A stretch of DNA of 41,904 nt from Succinimonas amylolytica DSM 2873 (GTDB lineage Bacteria; Pseudomonadota; Gammaproteobacteria; Enterobacterales; Succinivibrionaceae). The notes below the pieces were generated by a model, which ran no database searches, was not told the origin of the DNA, and worked only from the letters and a program-made list of their open reading frames with translations. Positions 30,047 to 38,329 of this stretch are shown one piece after another. A program made the position numbers and the translations under genes. Where the stretch lies: contig NZ_KB899636.1 of assembly GCF_000378405.1 (NCBI RefSeq), positions 450,713-492,616 of the forward strand. The letters run 5' to 3'. Position 1 is the stretch's first letter; each line of letters opens with the position of its first letter.

Positions 30047-31291
30047 ATGGAATTTTTTTCGCGAAATGATAATGGTTCAATGATGGCAGAGGATGTTTCG
30101 GTTTCATTTTTGGCCCGGCAGTATGGAACCCCTCTGTATGTCTATTCAGAAAAGGCGCTCAGGGAGCATTTTTCCGAATTTGAGCAAAGTGCTGGCGATT
30201 TTCCTCATCTGATTTGCTATGCTGTTAAAGCAAACAGCAATCTCTCCATACTCCGTCTTATGGCTTCTCTTGGAGCCGGATTTGATATTGTGTCTGGCGG
30301 TGAACTGGCTCGGGTTATTAAAGCAGGGGGAGACCCTGCTAAAGTGGTTTATTCAGGGGTCGCCAAAACTGAATCTGAAATTTCCGCTGCTCTCAATGCC
30401 GGCATTCTTTCCTTTAACGTGGAATCTGAAGCTGAAATGGAGCGGATTAGTAGGGTGGCGGTGTCCGGGAATACAACGGCCAGAATTTCTGTCAGAGTAA
30501 ATCCAGATGTTGATGCCGGGACACATCCTTATATTTCCACCGGACTTAAAACCAATAAGTTCGGAGTTCCTGTGGAAAGGGCCTTCAATCTTTACAAAAG
30601 GGCTCTGGAACTTCCTGGAATTAAGATTGTCGGAATTGACTGTCATATTGGATCTCAGCTAACAAGTCTGGCACCTTTTGAAGATGCTTTAGATCGTATT
30701 GTTATGCTTATTACACGGCTCAAGAATGAAGGTATTGTTCTTGAGCATATTGATGTTGGTGGCGGACTTGGTGTTGTATATAACGATGAAGTTCCGCCAT
30801 CAAGAAAGTCTTATATGGATGTGATTATTAATAAGATAAGAGGGTTGAATATTAAACTGATTTGTGAACCTGGAAGATCCATGGTTGCCAATGCCGGTAT
30901 TTTAGTGTCTCGTTGTGAATATCTCAAGGAAGGGGAAACTGTTAATTTCTGTATTGTAGATACTGCAATGAATGACATGATCAGGCCTTCTCTTTATCAG
31001 GCCTGGATGAAAATTGAAGAAGCTGAGATGAATCAAAATGCTTCTGACGCAGTTTACAATGTTGTTGGTCCGGTGTGTGAGACTGGTGATTTCCTTGGAA
31101 AGGATCGGCATCTTCAGGTTGCCGCCGGAGATTATCTAGTGATGCAGGGAGCCGGTGCCTATGGTTTTTCAATGTCGTCCAACTATAATTCCAGGCCTCG
31201 GGCTTGTGAGGTAATGGTATCTGGCTCAGATCATCGTATTATCCGCAAAAGAGAGACTATTGAGGATCTTTGGCGAGGGGAAGAACTCTGA
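30047..31291 (+). CDS. lysA: Diaminopimelate decarboxylase
   Basis: LysA decarboxylates meso-diaminopimelate to lysine. The 414 residues are standard for the PLP fold-III family. The PLP lysine is in ICYAVKANSNLSILRLM, followed by AGFDIVSGGEL, DCHIGSQL, EPGRSMVANAG and the substrate-contact cysteine in GPVCETGDFLG. All catalytic residues appear intact, unlike those of the dapF-like gene that follows after 36 bases. GGAGG precedes the ATG. A working LysA needs meso-diaminopimelate, so an epimerase or dehydrogenase must exist elsewhere if the next gene is inactive. Confidence 0.96.
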   Translation: MEFFSRNDNGSMMAEDVSVSFLARQYGTPLYVYSEKALREHFSEFEQSAGDFPHLICYAVKANSNLSILRLMASLGAGFDIVSGGELARVIKAGGDPAKVVYSGVAKTESEISAALNAGILSFNVESEAEMERISRVAVSGNTTARISVRVNPDVDAGTHPYISTGLKTNKFGVPVERAFNLYKRALELPGIKIVGIDCHIGSQLTSLAPFEDALDRIVMLITRLKNEGIVLEHIDVGGGLGVVYNDEVPPSRKSYMDVIINKIRGLNIKLICEPGRSMVANAGILVSRCEYLKEGETVNFCIVDTAMNDMIRPSLYQAWMKIEEAEMNQNASDAVYNVVGPVCETGDFLGKDRHLQVAAGDYLVMQGAGAYGFSMSSNYNSRPRACEVMVSGSDHRIIRKRETIEDLWRGEEL

Positions 31292-31327
31292 TCGTTTTCA
31301 GACGAATGTCGAATCAAGGAGTTTATG

Positions 31328-32155
31328 ATGCTGGTCCATTTTTCAAAAATGGAGTGTCTGGGGCAGGATTTTATGGTCATGGATGCTGTGACCGAAAAGA
31401 TTTTTCCCGTGGCAGAAAAAATTCAAAAATGGGCTCAGCGTTGTACAGGAGTTGGATTTTCTGAATTCGCTCTGGTGGAACCTCCGTACGATCCGGATAC
31501 AGATTTTTACTTTCGGGTGTTTAGTGATACCGGCCAGGAGAGACAGCTCAGCGGGCATGCCTCTCTGGCTATGGGACGTTTTGTGAGGGATCGCAGACTT
31601 ATAAACCGTCCGAGCATCAGAGCAGGATATAACGGAGGGATTATTGCGCTAGATGTCGCTGATGAGAATGTCATTTCCGTGAATATGGGAAGACCTGTGT
31701 ATGATCCCATCAGATTGGGCTTCAAAACAAAAAAGCAGGAAAAAACTTATATATTGGAAAACGGAAAGTCAGGGATTCTCGTTTCGGTTGTCGGACTCCC
31801 AGAGGTTCATGTTGTGGTGGAGTCGCGGGAAATTACCAGTGCTGATATTACCGGTATTGGGAAGTCTTTGTCGGCTTCAGAACGTTTTACTGAAGTTCCT
31901 GCCATTGATTTTATGGAGATTGTAAATAATCATGAACTGGTTTTCAGAGGCTATCGTCATAATAAGGGCGAATGCGCATCTTCTGGAACCGGCGGTGTTG
32001 CAAGCGCCCTGGTTGGCGTTATGCACAAAACACTGGAATCTCCGGTAAAAATTAATTGTTCATCCGGTACAGAGGAGGTTGTGATAACTGCAGACGGTTC
32101 TGTTTCACTTTCTGCCCAGGTGAATTTTGTATTCAGCGGAATGGTTGAAATATAG
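31328..32155 (+). CDS. DapF homologue lacking both catalytic cysteines
   Basis: The 275 residues align end to end with diaminopimelate epimerase: FSKMECLGQDFMVMDAVT and GVGFSEFALVEPPYDPDTDF match E. coli closely. DapF uses Cys73 and Cys217 as acid-base pair. Here the corresponding residues are Ser75 (QLSGHA for QCGNGA) and Ser219 (CASSGTGG for TQACGSGA). Asn11 of GLGNDF is Gln, the NPH motif is LPE, and the Glu-Arg before the second cysteine is Arg-His. The frame is intact, with AGGAG seven bases from ATG 31328. The position between lysA and xerC is that of dapF. It may be a pseudoenzyme or a changed activity; GHAS recalls the related PhzF fold. Confidence 0.85.
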   Translation: MLVHFSKMECLGQDFMVMDAVTEKIFPVAEKIQKWAQRCTGVGFSEFALVEPPYDPDTDFYFRVFSDTGQERQLSGHASLAMGRFVRDRRLINRPSIRAGYNGGIIALDVADENVISVNMGRPVYDPIRLGFKTKKQEKTYILENGKSGILVSVVGLPEVHVVVESREITSADITGIGKSLSASERFTEVPAIDFMEIVNNHELVFRGYRHNKGECASSGTGGVASALVGVMHKTLESPVKINCSSGTEEVVITADGSVSLSAQVNFVFSGMVEI

Positions 32156-32224
32156 AGCGCTGGAATCCGGTAGTTTTCATCAAAATTTATATTTTTGTCC
32201 GTAACTTTGTTCGGGGAATATAAA

Positions 32225-33193
32225 ATGACATTAGATGATAAAGACTATTATCTGAACAGTCCTTTTTCTAAAGAGGTTAGTGATTTTTTGCAATACCTTG
32301 CTTTGGAACGTAATTACAGTGATAAAACTGTTGAATCTTATAGACTTTCCCTTAAAAGGGCGGTACTCGAGATTCATCATTTCTACCCGGAAATAAACTC
32401 TTGGAATGATGTTACGGATACTTGCATTCGAAAAGTTATAAGAACACTGGACAATCTTAATGATCCTTCGAAAAGAATGTCAGGGAGATCGAAGGCTCAT
32501 TTTCTCAGTGTTTTAAAAAGCTTTCATAAATACCTCCATGAACAGGGGCGTATTTCCAGCGATTTTGTTTCCAATATTGAATCCCCCAAATATGGTGTCA
32601 GACTTCCGGAATATCTTACAGAAGATCAGTTTAACGAGCTTATAAAACTTCCGGATTCTCCGGAGCCTCGAGATTATCGTGATAATGCAATTATGGAATT
32701 GTTGTTTTCTAGCGGTCTCCGGGTAGCAGAAGTGGTATCCCTATTAATTGATGATGCTGATATGTCAAGAGGGATGCTCCATGTTGTAGGAAAGGGGAAT
32801 AAGGAAAGATTTGTTCCCTGTGGCGAGTATGCTTTGCGGGCTCTTAAGCGTTGGTTTCGTGTCAGGGATACCTATAGTCCGCAGTGCAGTAATATATTTG
32901 TTAACCGTTTTGGAGCACCGCTAACAACCCGGGCTGTACAGATTATGATAAAGAAGAAAGGATTGGATAATGCATTGCCAATTCAGCTTCATCCTCATAA
33001 GCTGAGGCATTCGTTTGCAACGGAAATGCTGAGAGGTGGTGCGGATATAAAGGTTATTCAGGAACTGATGGGACATGCCTCAAGCAATACCACAGGGGTT
33101 TATCTCCATTTGGGAATTGGAGATTTAAAAAAAGTATACGATCAGTGTCATCCTCTTGCATTACTTTGCAATAACGGAGAAGATGGTGAATAG
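32225..33193 (+). CDS. xerC: Tyrosine recombinase XerC
   Basis: XerC and XerD resolve chromosome dimers at dif under FtsK control. The 322 residues have the SAM-like N-terminal core-binding domain (about 15-110, LQYLALERNYSDKTVESY). The catalytic domain has Arg in SSGLRVAEV, Lys in VVGKGNKERF, H-x-x-R in HPHKLRHSF, His in LMGHASSNTT and the nucleophile Tyr in GVYLHLG. The ATG at 32225 follows GGGGA. Position after dapF and before yigB matches E. coli and supports XerC over XerD. The small gene or DUF484 gene usually between dapF and xerC is absent. Confidence 0.94.
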   Translation: MTLDDKDYYLNSPFSKEVSDFLQYLALERNYSDKTVESYRLSLKRAVLEIHHFYPEINSWNDVTDTCIRKVIRTLDNLNDPSKRMSGRSKAHFLSVLKSFHKYLHEQGRISSDFVSNIESPKYGVRLPEYLTEDQFNELIKLPDSPEPRDYRDNAIMELLFSSGLRVAEVVSLLIDDADMSRGMLHVVGKGNKERFVPCGEYALRALKRWFRVRDTYSPQCSNIFVNRFGAPLTTRAVQIMIKKKGLDNALPIQLHPHKLRHSFATEMLRGGADIKVIQELMGHASSNTTGVYLHLGIGDLKKVYDQCHPLALLCNNGEDGE

Positions 33194-33226
33194 TATATTA
33201 AAAATAATAGTTCTTAAGTTTTGAAA

Positions 33227-33937
33227 ATGATATTTTTTAAATCATTTAAAAAACCTCGGATTGTGTGTTTTGATCTCGATGATACCCTTTACGATAATAC
33301 TTTTCCAATCTCTTATGCGGAGCAATATATGCTTGAGGCTATTGGGGAGCGTTATCTTGGGGGGGATGTTCTGTCCCCGAATAGTTACACTGAAATTAAA
33401 AATATAATTATCGATCGATGTCCGGAAATCAAAGATGACGTGTCCATGGTTAGGTATTTTGCCTACAGGCATATTTTGGATAATTATGGTTATGAGAGAA
33501 AACAGTCAGCATCTATTGCTGGTAGTCTGGTAGATGAATTCATCAAAGTTCGTTCCAGAATAAATGTTCCTGAAACATCATTGGAAACTTTGCGTATATT
33601 GGGAAGATACTATCATCTAGTGGCTTTATCAAATGGTAATGCCGATATGAATTGTACCAGCCTAAGAAATTGTTTTGAGAATATATGGATGCCGATATCT
33701 GGAATATCTGCAAAACCTGCACCGGATCTGTTCATAATTGCTTCAAGTTATTACCGTGTGGCGCCGAATGAAATGCTTTTTGTTGGTGATGATCCGCAAA
33801 ATGATGTTTACGGGGCTGTTAGATTCGGATGTCAAATGTGCTGGCAAACGCAATATAGAAAGCCAGCTAATGAACTTATCGTTCTTCCTCACGTTATGAT
33901 TTCAAATATCCGGGAGCTTATAGATCTGCTACTATAA
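33227..33937 (+). CDS. yigB: HAD-superfamily phosphatase YigB
   Basis: YigB-type phosphatases hydrolyse FMN and the riboflavin pathway intermediate 5-amino-6-ribitylamino-uracil phosphate. The 236 residues carry the nucleophile motif FDLDDTLYDN, diagnostic for YigB, then LVALSNGNAD, SAKPAPDLF and GDDPQNDVYGA. A helical cap lies between motifs I and II. An in-frame TTG six bases upstream could be the start instead; neither has a strong ribosome site. It sits 33 bases after xerC and before uvrD, the conserved order in gammaproteobacteria. Confidence 0.88.
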   Translation: MIFFKSFKKPRIVCFDLDDTLYDNTFPISYAEQYMLEAIGERYLGGDVLSPNSYTEIKNIIIDRCPEIKDDVSMVRYFAYRHILDNYGYERKQSASIAGSLVDEFIKVRSRINVPETSLETLRILGRYYHLVALSNGNADMNCTSLRNCFENIWMPISGISAKPAPDLFIIASSYYRVAPNEMLFVGDDPQNDVYGAVRFGCQMCWQTQYRKPANELIVLPHVMISNIRELIDLLL

Positions 33938-33992
33938 TTTCCGTATGCGTATGAAATTGTTATTGCAATTATCAATTTGGCCATGTAAGAAA

Positions 33993-34012
33993 ATTGTTCC
34001 ACGTGGAACAAT
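33993..34012. promoter_or_regulatory. parS centromere site (ParB binding)
   Basis: The perfect 20-bp palindrome ATTGTTCCACGTGGAACAAT contains TGTTCCACGTGGAACA (33995-34010), which fits the bacterial parS consensus NGTTNCACGTGNAACN at every fixed position. It lies in the 138-base gap between yigB and uvrD, not inside a gene. parS sites cluster near oriC, and the surrounding genes are origin-proximal in many gammaproteobacteria. E. coli itself has no chromosomal ParABS, so this marks a ParABS-bearing lineage. parA and parB are not in the window. Confidence 0.88.
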
Positions 34013-34075
34013 GGTTCCTGTCGAGCTTGGATATTGCTCTGTATTTTTTTTTGAAATTGATGGGACTCATGTCAT

Positions 34076-36211
34076 ATGAAAAACTCTGAACAGCGTATCA
34101 TCGATGGGTTAAATGAGGAGCAAAGAGAGGTCGTAACTGCTCAAAGACAGAATATTCTGGTCTTGGCTGGGGCTGGCACAGGAAAGACTCGGGTACTAGT
34201 TTCAAGAATTGCATATCTAGTAGAACACTGTGGAGTTGATTCCAACAGAATACTGGCTGTTACTTTTACAAATAAGGCTGCTAGGGAAATGCGAGAACGT
34301 CTTATTGGACTGTTGGGAGAGTACAGTGTTCGCAGACTTTGGGCTTATACTTTTCATACTGCGTCCTCGCATATTCTTAGAAATTTTGCTGAAGAGGCAG
34401 GGCTTACCAGAAATTTCACCATAATAGATACATCCGATCAGTTGGCGCTGGTAAAACGGGTGATGCAGGATCTTAACTTGCCTGCAGATATTTGCGTCAA
34501 TGGTATTCGGTATAATTCCCGAAATTACTTGCAGAAGATTATGGATGAGAAATCTCGTGGTCATCGACCAGGAATGGAGGGGAGCAGTATTCTTCCCTGT
34601 TTTTATGATGTCTATGCACTCTATCAAACAAGGTGCGATAAAAGCGATCAGGTGGATTTTGAAGAACTAATTTTACGTACATGCGAACTCATTGAGAGCA
34701 ATCCTCAGGTCAGGCATTATATTCGTTTAAAATTTCAAGAGATTCTGGTGGATGAATTTCAGGATACCAGCAGTCTTCAATATCGGTGGCTAAAACTTGT
34801 AAGCGGTATTGAAAATTTGGATCCCGGAAAGCACCCGGCAAATGTTTTAATTGTGGGGGATGATGACCAGTCAATATACGGCTGGAGAGGTGCGGCCGTG
34901 GAAAATATGTTTTATTTTCAGAAAGAGTTCTCTCCGGTGAAACTTGTTAAACTGGTGCAGAACTATCGTTCTACAAAGGCAATTCTTAGTAATGCCAACA
35001 GTCTGATAAAAAACAATAGTAAACATGTAGCAGAAAAGACGCTTATTACTCGTAACCCCGATGCCACAATGGTTAAACTGATGGAATCCTATGATAGTAG
35101 TGATGAAGCTGATGAAATTGCAAAAATTATCAGAAAACTGATAGATAATCTTAAAAAGGATCCATCTGAGATTGCGGTACTTTATAGAACAAATGCCCAG
35201 TCCCGAATGATAGAAAAAGCGATGGTTGAATATGGTGTTGATTACAATATATATGGAGGAGCCAGGTTTTTTGACAGGGAAGAGATAAAAAATACTTTGG
35301 CCTATCTCAGGCTGATTGTCAATCCTGAGGATAACATCTCATTCAACAGAATTGTAAATGTCCCCTCCAGAAAAATCGGAAAGGTTACTCTTGGAAAAAT
35401 AGAAGCCCTGAGACGTGAGTTTGGTATTAGCATGTTTAAAGCGGCGGAGATGTATGCCCTTAAAAACAAATCCCGGTCTCTGCAGAACTTTATTGAGTTA
35501 ATACATGTTTTTAGTGCTAGGGTGGCAGAAAGTCCAAAGAACATGGATGATATTGTGAGATTTCTGGAGAGTGTTATTGAAGATAGTGGATTAGGGACAT
35601 ATTACAGAGAGAAATCTGCTATGGATGATGCTGATAGCAGTAATGACAGATTCGGAAATATCGAAGAGTTAATAAGCGATATTTCAGGAAGAGACTATGA
35701 CGAGCTGTCAGACCAAGGTTTTGATAATGCAGGTGAAGTACTGGAAGATGGGAAAGAGATCTCGAAATCTCGAAATACTGATGACAATTCAGTCCCTGAA
35801 AACAAAAAGATGAAGTATACGATCGCCGATTTTATTCAGATATATTTATCATCGGCGGCTTTAATGCCTAGTTCCGAACTTTTGAAAAGCGAGGAAGATA
35901 GTGCTGTTAACCTGATGACAATTCATTGTTCCAAGGGGCTCGAATTTGAGGTGGTTATTATTGCCGGATTTGAAAAGGGATTACTGCCCTTGGAGCGTTA
36001 TTCCAGTATTAAAACGGACCAGAATGCACATATCGAGGAGGAGCGCCGACTCGCATATGTGGCAATCACCAGGGCAAAAGAGCTCCTCTTTTTATCATGT
36101 GCCAACTGGCATTCCTCTTATGACGGGCAGTATCCTACAGGCCCAAGTCCTTTTACATATGAGCTTGACAGTTGCAGTATTGATACGGATATGAATTTTC
36201 TTGATGCTTGA
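34076..36211 (+). CDS. uvrD: DNA helicase II (UvrD) with shortened C-terminus
   Basis: UvrD is a superfamily 1 helicase that works 3' to 5' in nucleotide-excision and mismatch repair. The 711 residues contain motif I LAGAGTGKTRVLV, II LVDEFQDTSS, III VGDDDQSIYGWRGA, IV QNYRST, V MTIHCSKGLEFEVV and VI EEERRLAYVAITRAK (about 653-667). Compared with E. coli UvrD there is an extra acidic segment of about 45 residues near 535-580, in the 2B/2A boundary region. Only about 35 residues follow motif VI beyond the core, so the C-terminal tail with the Tudor-like RNA-polymerase contact is missing. The position after yigB supports UvrD rather than Rep. Confidence 0.92.
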   Translation: MKNSEQRIIDGLNEEQREVVTAQRQNILVLAGAGTGKTRVLVSRIAYLVEHCGVDSNRILAVTFTNKAAREMRERLIGLLGEYSVRRLWAYTFHTASSHILRNFAEEAGLTRNFTIIDTSDQLALVKRVMQDLNLPADICVNGIRYNSRNYLQKIMDEKSRGHRPGMEGSSILPCFYDVYALYQTRCDKSDQVDFEELILRTCELIESNPQVRHYIRLKFQEILVDEFQDTSSLQYRWLKLVSGIENLDPGKHPANVLIVGDDDQSIYGWRGAAVENMFYFQKEFSPVKLVKLVQNYRSTKAILSNANSLIKNNSKHVAEKTLITRNPDATMVKLMESYDSSDEADEIAKIIRKLIDNLKKDPSEIAVLYRTNAQSRMIEKAMVEYGVDYNIYGGARFFDREEIKNTLAYLRLIVNPEDNISFNRIVNVPSRKIGKVTLGKIEALRREFGISMFKAAEMYALKNKSRSLQNFIELIHVFSARVAESPKNMDDIVRFLESVIEDSGLGTYYREKSAMDDADSSNDRFGNIEELISDISGRDYDELSDQGFDNAGEVLEDGKEISKSRNTDDNSVPENKKMKYTIADFIQIYLSSAALMPSSELLKSEEDSAVNLMTIHCSKGLEFEVVIIAGFEKGLLPLERYSSIKTDQNAHIEEERRLAYVAITRAKELLFLSCANWHSSYDGQYPTGPSPFTYELDSCSIDTDMNFLDA

Positions 36212-36560
36212 ATAGGTTTTTACAAAGAGGGAATGCTACTGTAAAACGGAAATGGAACACGAGATAAGCGCAATCAGCACAGTAAACAGTGATTTTGTGT
36301 TTTCTGTTTTTCTTTGAATACGGGGGGGCACTTAGGGGTGTAATTTCCACCCTTAGTTCTCAAATTCTAGATCCTTAAAAGTCAGACAATCTCAAAAAAA
36401 ATAGCGCTGAAACGACATTTTGATCATCGACTGCTCATCTGGCAGTCGATAAGGATGACGGGTTCTCTGTACTTCGAAAATTTCCATTACCTACGGTCAA
36501 ATCAGGTACCTGACTTTTAACCTGTTTTATTCTGAAAAAATGTGACATTGGTGACAAAAA
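36212..36560. other. Gap after uvrD with a perfect hairpin
   Basis: No gene is seen. ATCGACTGC (36426-36434) and GCAGTCGAT (36442-36450) form a perfect 9-bp stem around TCATCTG, without a T-run. A weaker AGGGGTG/CACCCTT pairing lies at about 36332-36352. The change to GC-richer coding sequence starts after this gap. Confidence 0.45.
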
Positions 36561-36601
36561 TGACTAAAAGTCAATGACCGTTAGTCAGTGAAATATATAA
36601 T
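36561..36601 (+). promoter_or_regulatory. Promoter and likely operator of the TetR-family gene
   Basis: A perfect -10 TATAAT lies at 36596-36601, 22 bases before the ATG. Around the -35 position is an inverted repeat TGACTAA (36561-36567) and TTAGTCA (36581-36587), with an inner TGAC/GTCA pair. Further GTGACA copies occur just upstream (36541-36555). TetR-family proteins commonly repress their own promoter through such palindromes, so autoregulation is likely. Confidence 0.6.
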
Positions 36602-36623
36602 GGAGAATGAAAGGAGTTCTTAA

Positions 36624-37232
36624 ATGGCTACCAGAAAAGAAAATGCTCAGAAAACCCGGGAAAAGCTTCTGAAAGCGGCGGAACTGCTTTTAAGCGAGAA
36701 GGGCTTCGGCGCACTTTCGGTGGATGAGATTACCAGACAGGCCGGAGTTGCCAAGGGGACATTCTATGTTTATTTCAGCCACAAAGAGGACGTGGTTACG
36801 GAGATTTGCAGAGGATACTTTTCAAGTATTGCAGATCAGGTTTCCGGAATGCGGGATGTCTCCATGGCTACGCGTCTCAGACTTTATATGCGGGAGTTCA
36901 TGGCGGCGGTGGAAAAGTATGGTATTCACATCTGCCGTGAATGGATAAGAAGTACGGTGGATCCGGAACATCCCGGAGAGAATGTTGACAACTCCAAGTG
37001 GGCCTTCGATGTGGAAATGCTGCGGGGCATTATCAGGGACGGGATAACTCGAGGAGAGCTCCGGAAGGACACTCCGGCGGATCTTTTGGCTTATCTTCTG
37101 ATTTCGCAGCTGTACGGGATGATGCTCTCCTGGTGCATGTCAGACGGTGTTTTCGAGCCTCTTGAATGGAGTGATCTTTTTTCCGATGCGGAGCTGGAGG
37201 CTATTCTTAAGCCGTATCTGACAGTATCCTGA
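36624..37232 (+). CDS. TetR/AcrR-family transcriptional regulator
   Basis: The 202 residues start with a TetR helix-turn-helix domain (about 8-55): TREKLLKAAELLLSEKGFGA, then VDEITRQAGVAKGTFYVYFS, which is the family pattern. The remaining helical part is a ligand-binding and dimerisation domain whose effector cannot be told. An AGGAG site is well placed. It is followed on the same strand by an aldo/keto reductase after 42 bases, so it may control the reductase-flavodoxin genes, perhaps in response to a reactive carbonyl or redox compound (inference). Confidence 0.88.
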   Translation: MATRKENAQKTREKLLKAAELLLSEKGFGALSVDEITRQAGVAKGTFYVYFSHKEDVVTEICRGYFSSIADQVSGMRDVSMATRLRLYMREFMAAVEKYGIHICREWIRSTVDPEHPGENVDNSKWAFDVEMLRGIIRDGITRGELRKDTPADLLAYLLISQLYGMMLSWCMSDGVFEPLEWSDLFSDAELEAILKPYLTVS

Positions 37233-37274
37233 AGTTTGTTTTGGGCGAAGTTACTTACTAGCAAGGAATATATC

Positions 37275-38267
37275 ATGAAATATGTAAAGCTTGGAAAGTC
37301 AGGGATGGACGTGTCCCGTATCTGCCTCGGGTGCATGAGTTTCGGAAAGCCCGGACAGGAGAATGGAGTTTTTCCGTGGGCCAAAGATTATGACGGTGCG
37401 AAGGAGATTTTTCGGGAGGCTGTGGAGCAGGGGATTAACTATTTTGATACTGCCAATGTTTACCAAAACGGCACTTCCGAGGAGATAATCGGCAGGCTGA
37501 TCAGGGATTTCGACTTGGATCGGGACGAGATCGTGGTGGCCACCAAGGTTCATTTTGCCATGCGGGAAGGAAAACCCAATGGCGCCGGCCTTTCCCGCAA
37601 GAATATCATGACCGAGATTGACCATTCCCTGAAGAGACTCGGTTTGGATTATGTCGATCTGTATCAGATACACCGTTTGGATCATGACACTCCCATGGAG
37701 GAGATCATGGAGGCTCTTCATGATGTGGTGAAGTCAGGCAAGGCCAGATATATCGGTGCGTCTACCATGTTTGCCTGGGAATTTGAACGTCTTAACCAGA
37801 TTGCTGAAAGACATGGCTGGACTAAATTTGTTTCCATGCAAAACCAGTACAACCTGATATATCGCGAGGAGGAACGCGAGATGATGCCGCTCTGTGCCGA
37901 CCGCGGCATTGCCGTGGTGCCATGGAGTCCTCTGGCAGGTGGCAGAACCGCTCACCCCTGGGGCACGGTCACTGCAAGAAACAGCGTGGACAGGGTTTCT
38001 CCCATGGTATGGGGCAGCACTGATGCGCAGGACAGGCCGGTGGTAGACAGGCTTGAAAAGGTGGCTGCGAACCTGAGTTATTCCATGGCTCAGGTTTCTC
38101 TGGCCTGGATGCTGTCCAAGCCATATGTTACCGCTCCTATAGTAGGGGCCACTTCCCCGGTTCATATAAAAGAAGCAGTGTCTGCCATTGATATCACGCT
38201 TTCTTCGGAAACCATAAAGGAGCTGGAAGCCCTCTATGTGCCTCATATAAAGACAGGGGTCTTTTAG
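37275..38267 (+). CDS. Aldo/keto reductase, YajO-like (first copy)
   Basis: The protein reduces aldehydes or ketones with NADPH in a TIM-barrel fold. The 330 residues start at ATG 37275 (AAGGA before). They hold the catalytic tetrad: Asp and Tyr in NYFDTANVYQNGTSEE, Lys in VVATKVHF and His in DLYQIHRLD. The cofactor end shows MQNQYNLIYREEEREM and VPWSPLAGGRTAHPWG, strikingly close to E. coli YajO. Substrate is unknown. It is paralogous to the gene at 38982, and the two enclose a flavodoxin-like gene. Confidence 0.9.
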   Translation: MKYVKLGKSGMDVSRICLGCMSFGKPGQENGVFPWAKDYDGAKEIFREAVEQGINYFDTANVYQNGTSEEIIGRLIRDFDLDRDEIVVATKVHFAMREGKPNGAGLSRKNIMTEIDHSLKRLGLDYVDLYQIHRLDHDTPMEEIMEALHDVVKSGKARYIGASTMFAWEFERLNQIAERHGWTKFVSMQNQYNLIYREEEREMMPLCADRGIAVVPWSPLAGGRTAHPWGTVTARNSVDRVSPMVWGSTDAQDRPVVDRLEKVAANLSYSMAQVSLAWMLSKPYVTAPIVGATSPVHIKEAVSAIDITLSSETIKELEALYVPHIKTGVF

Positions 38268-38329
38268 TCAGGGAATTTTGTTGGGCATATCCGGGGCTCT
38301 GGCGGGGTTTCCGGTCTTAAGGACTTAAC

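Noticed and set aside
34013-34075. LexA (SOS) box before uvrD
   Set aside because: No CTGT-N8-ACAG pattern was found in the gap; only the parS palindrome stands out.
37734-38246. Long minus-strand frame inside the first aldo/keto reductase
   Set aside because: Antisense shadow in GC-richer sequence, where stop codons are rarer.
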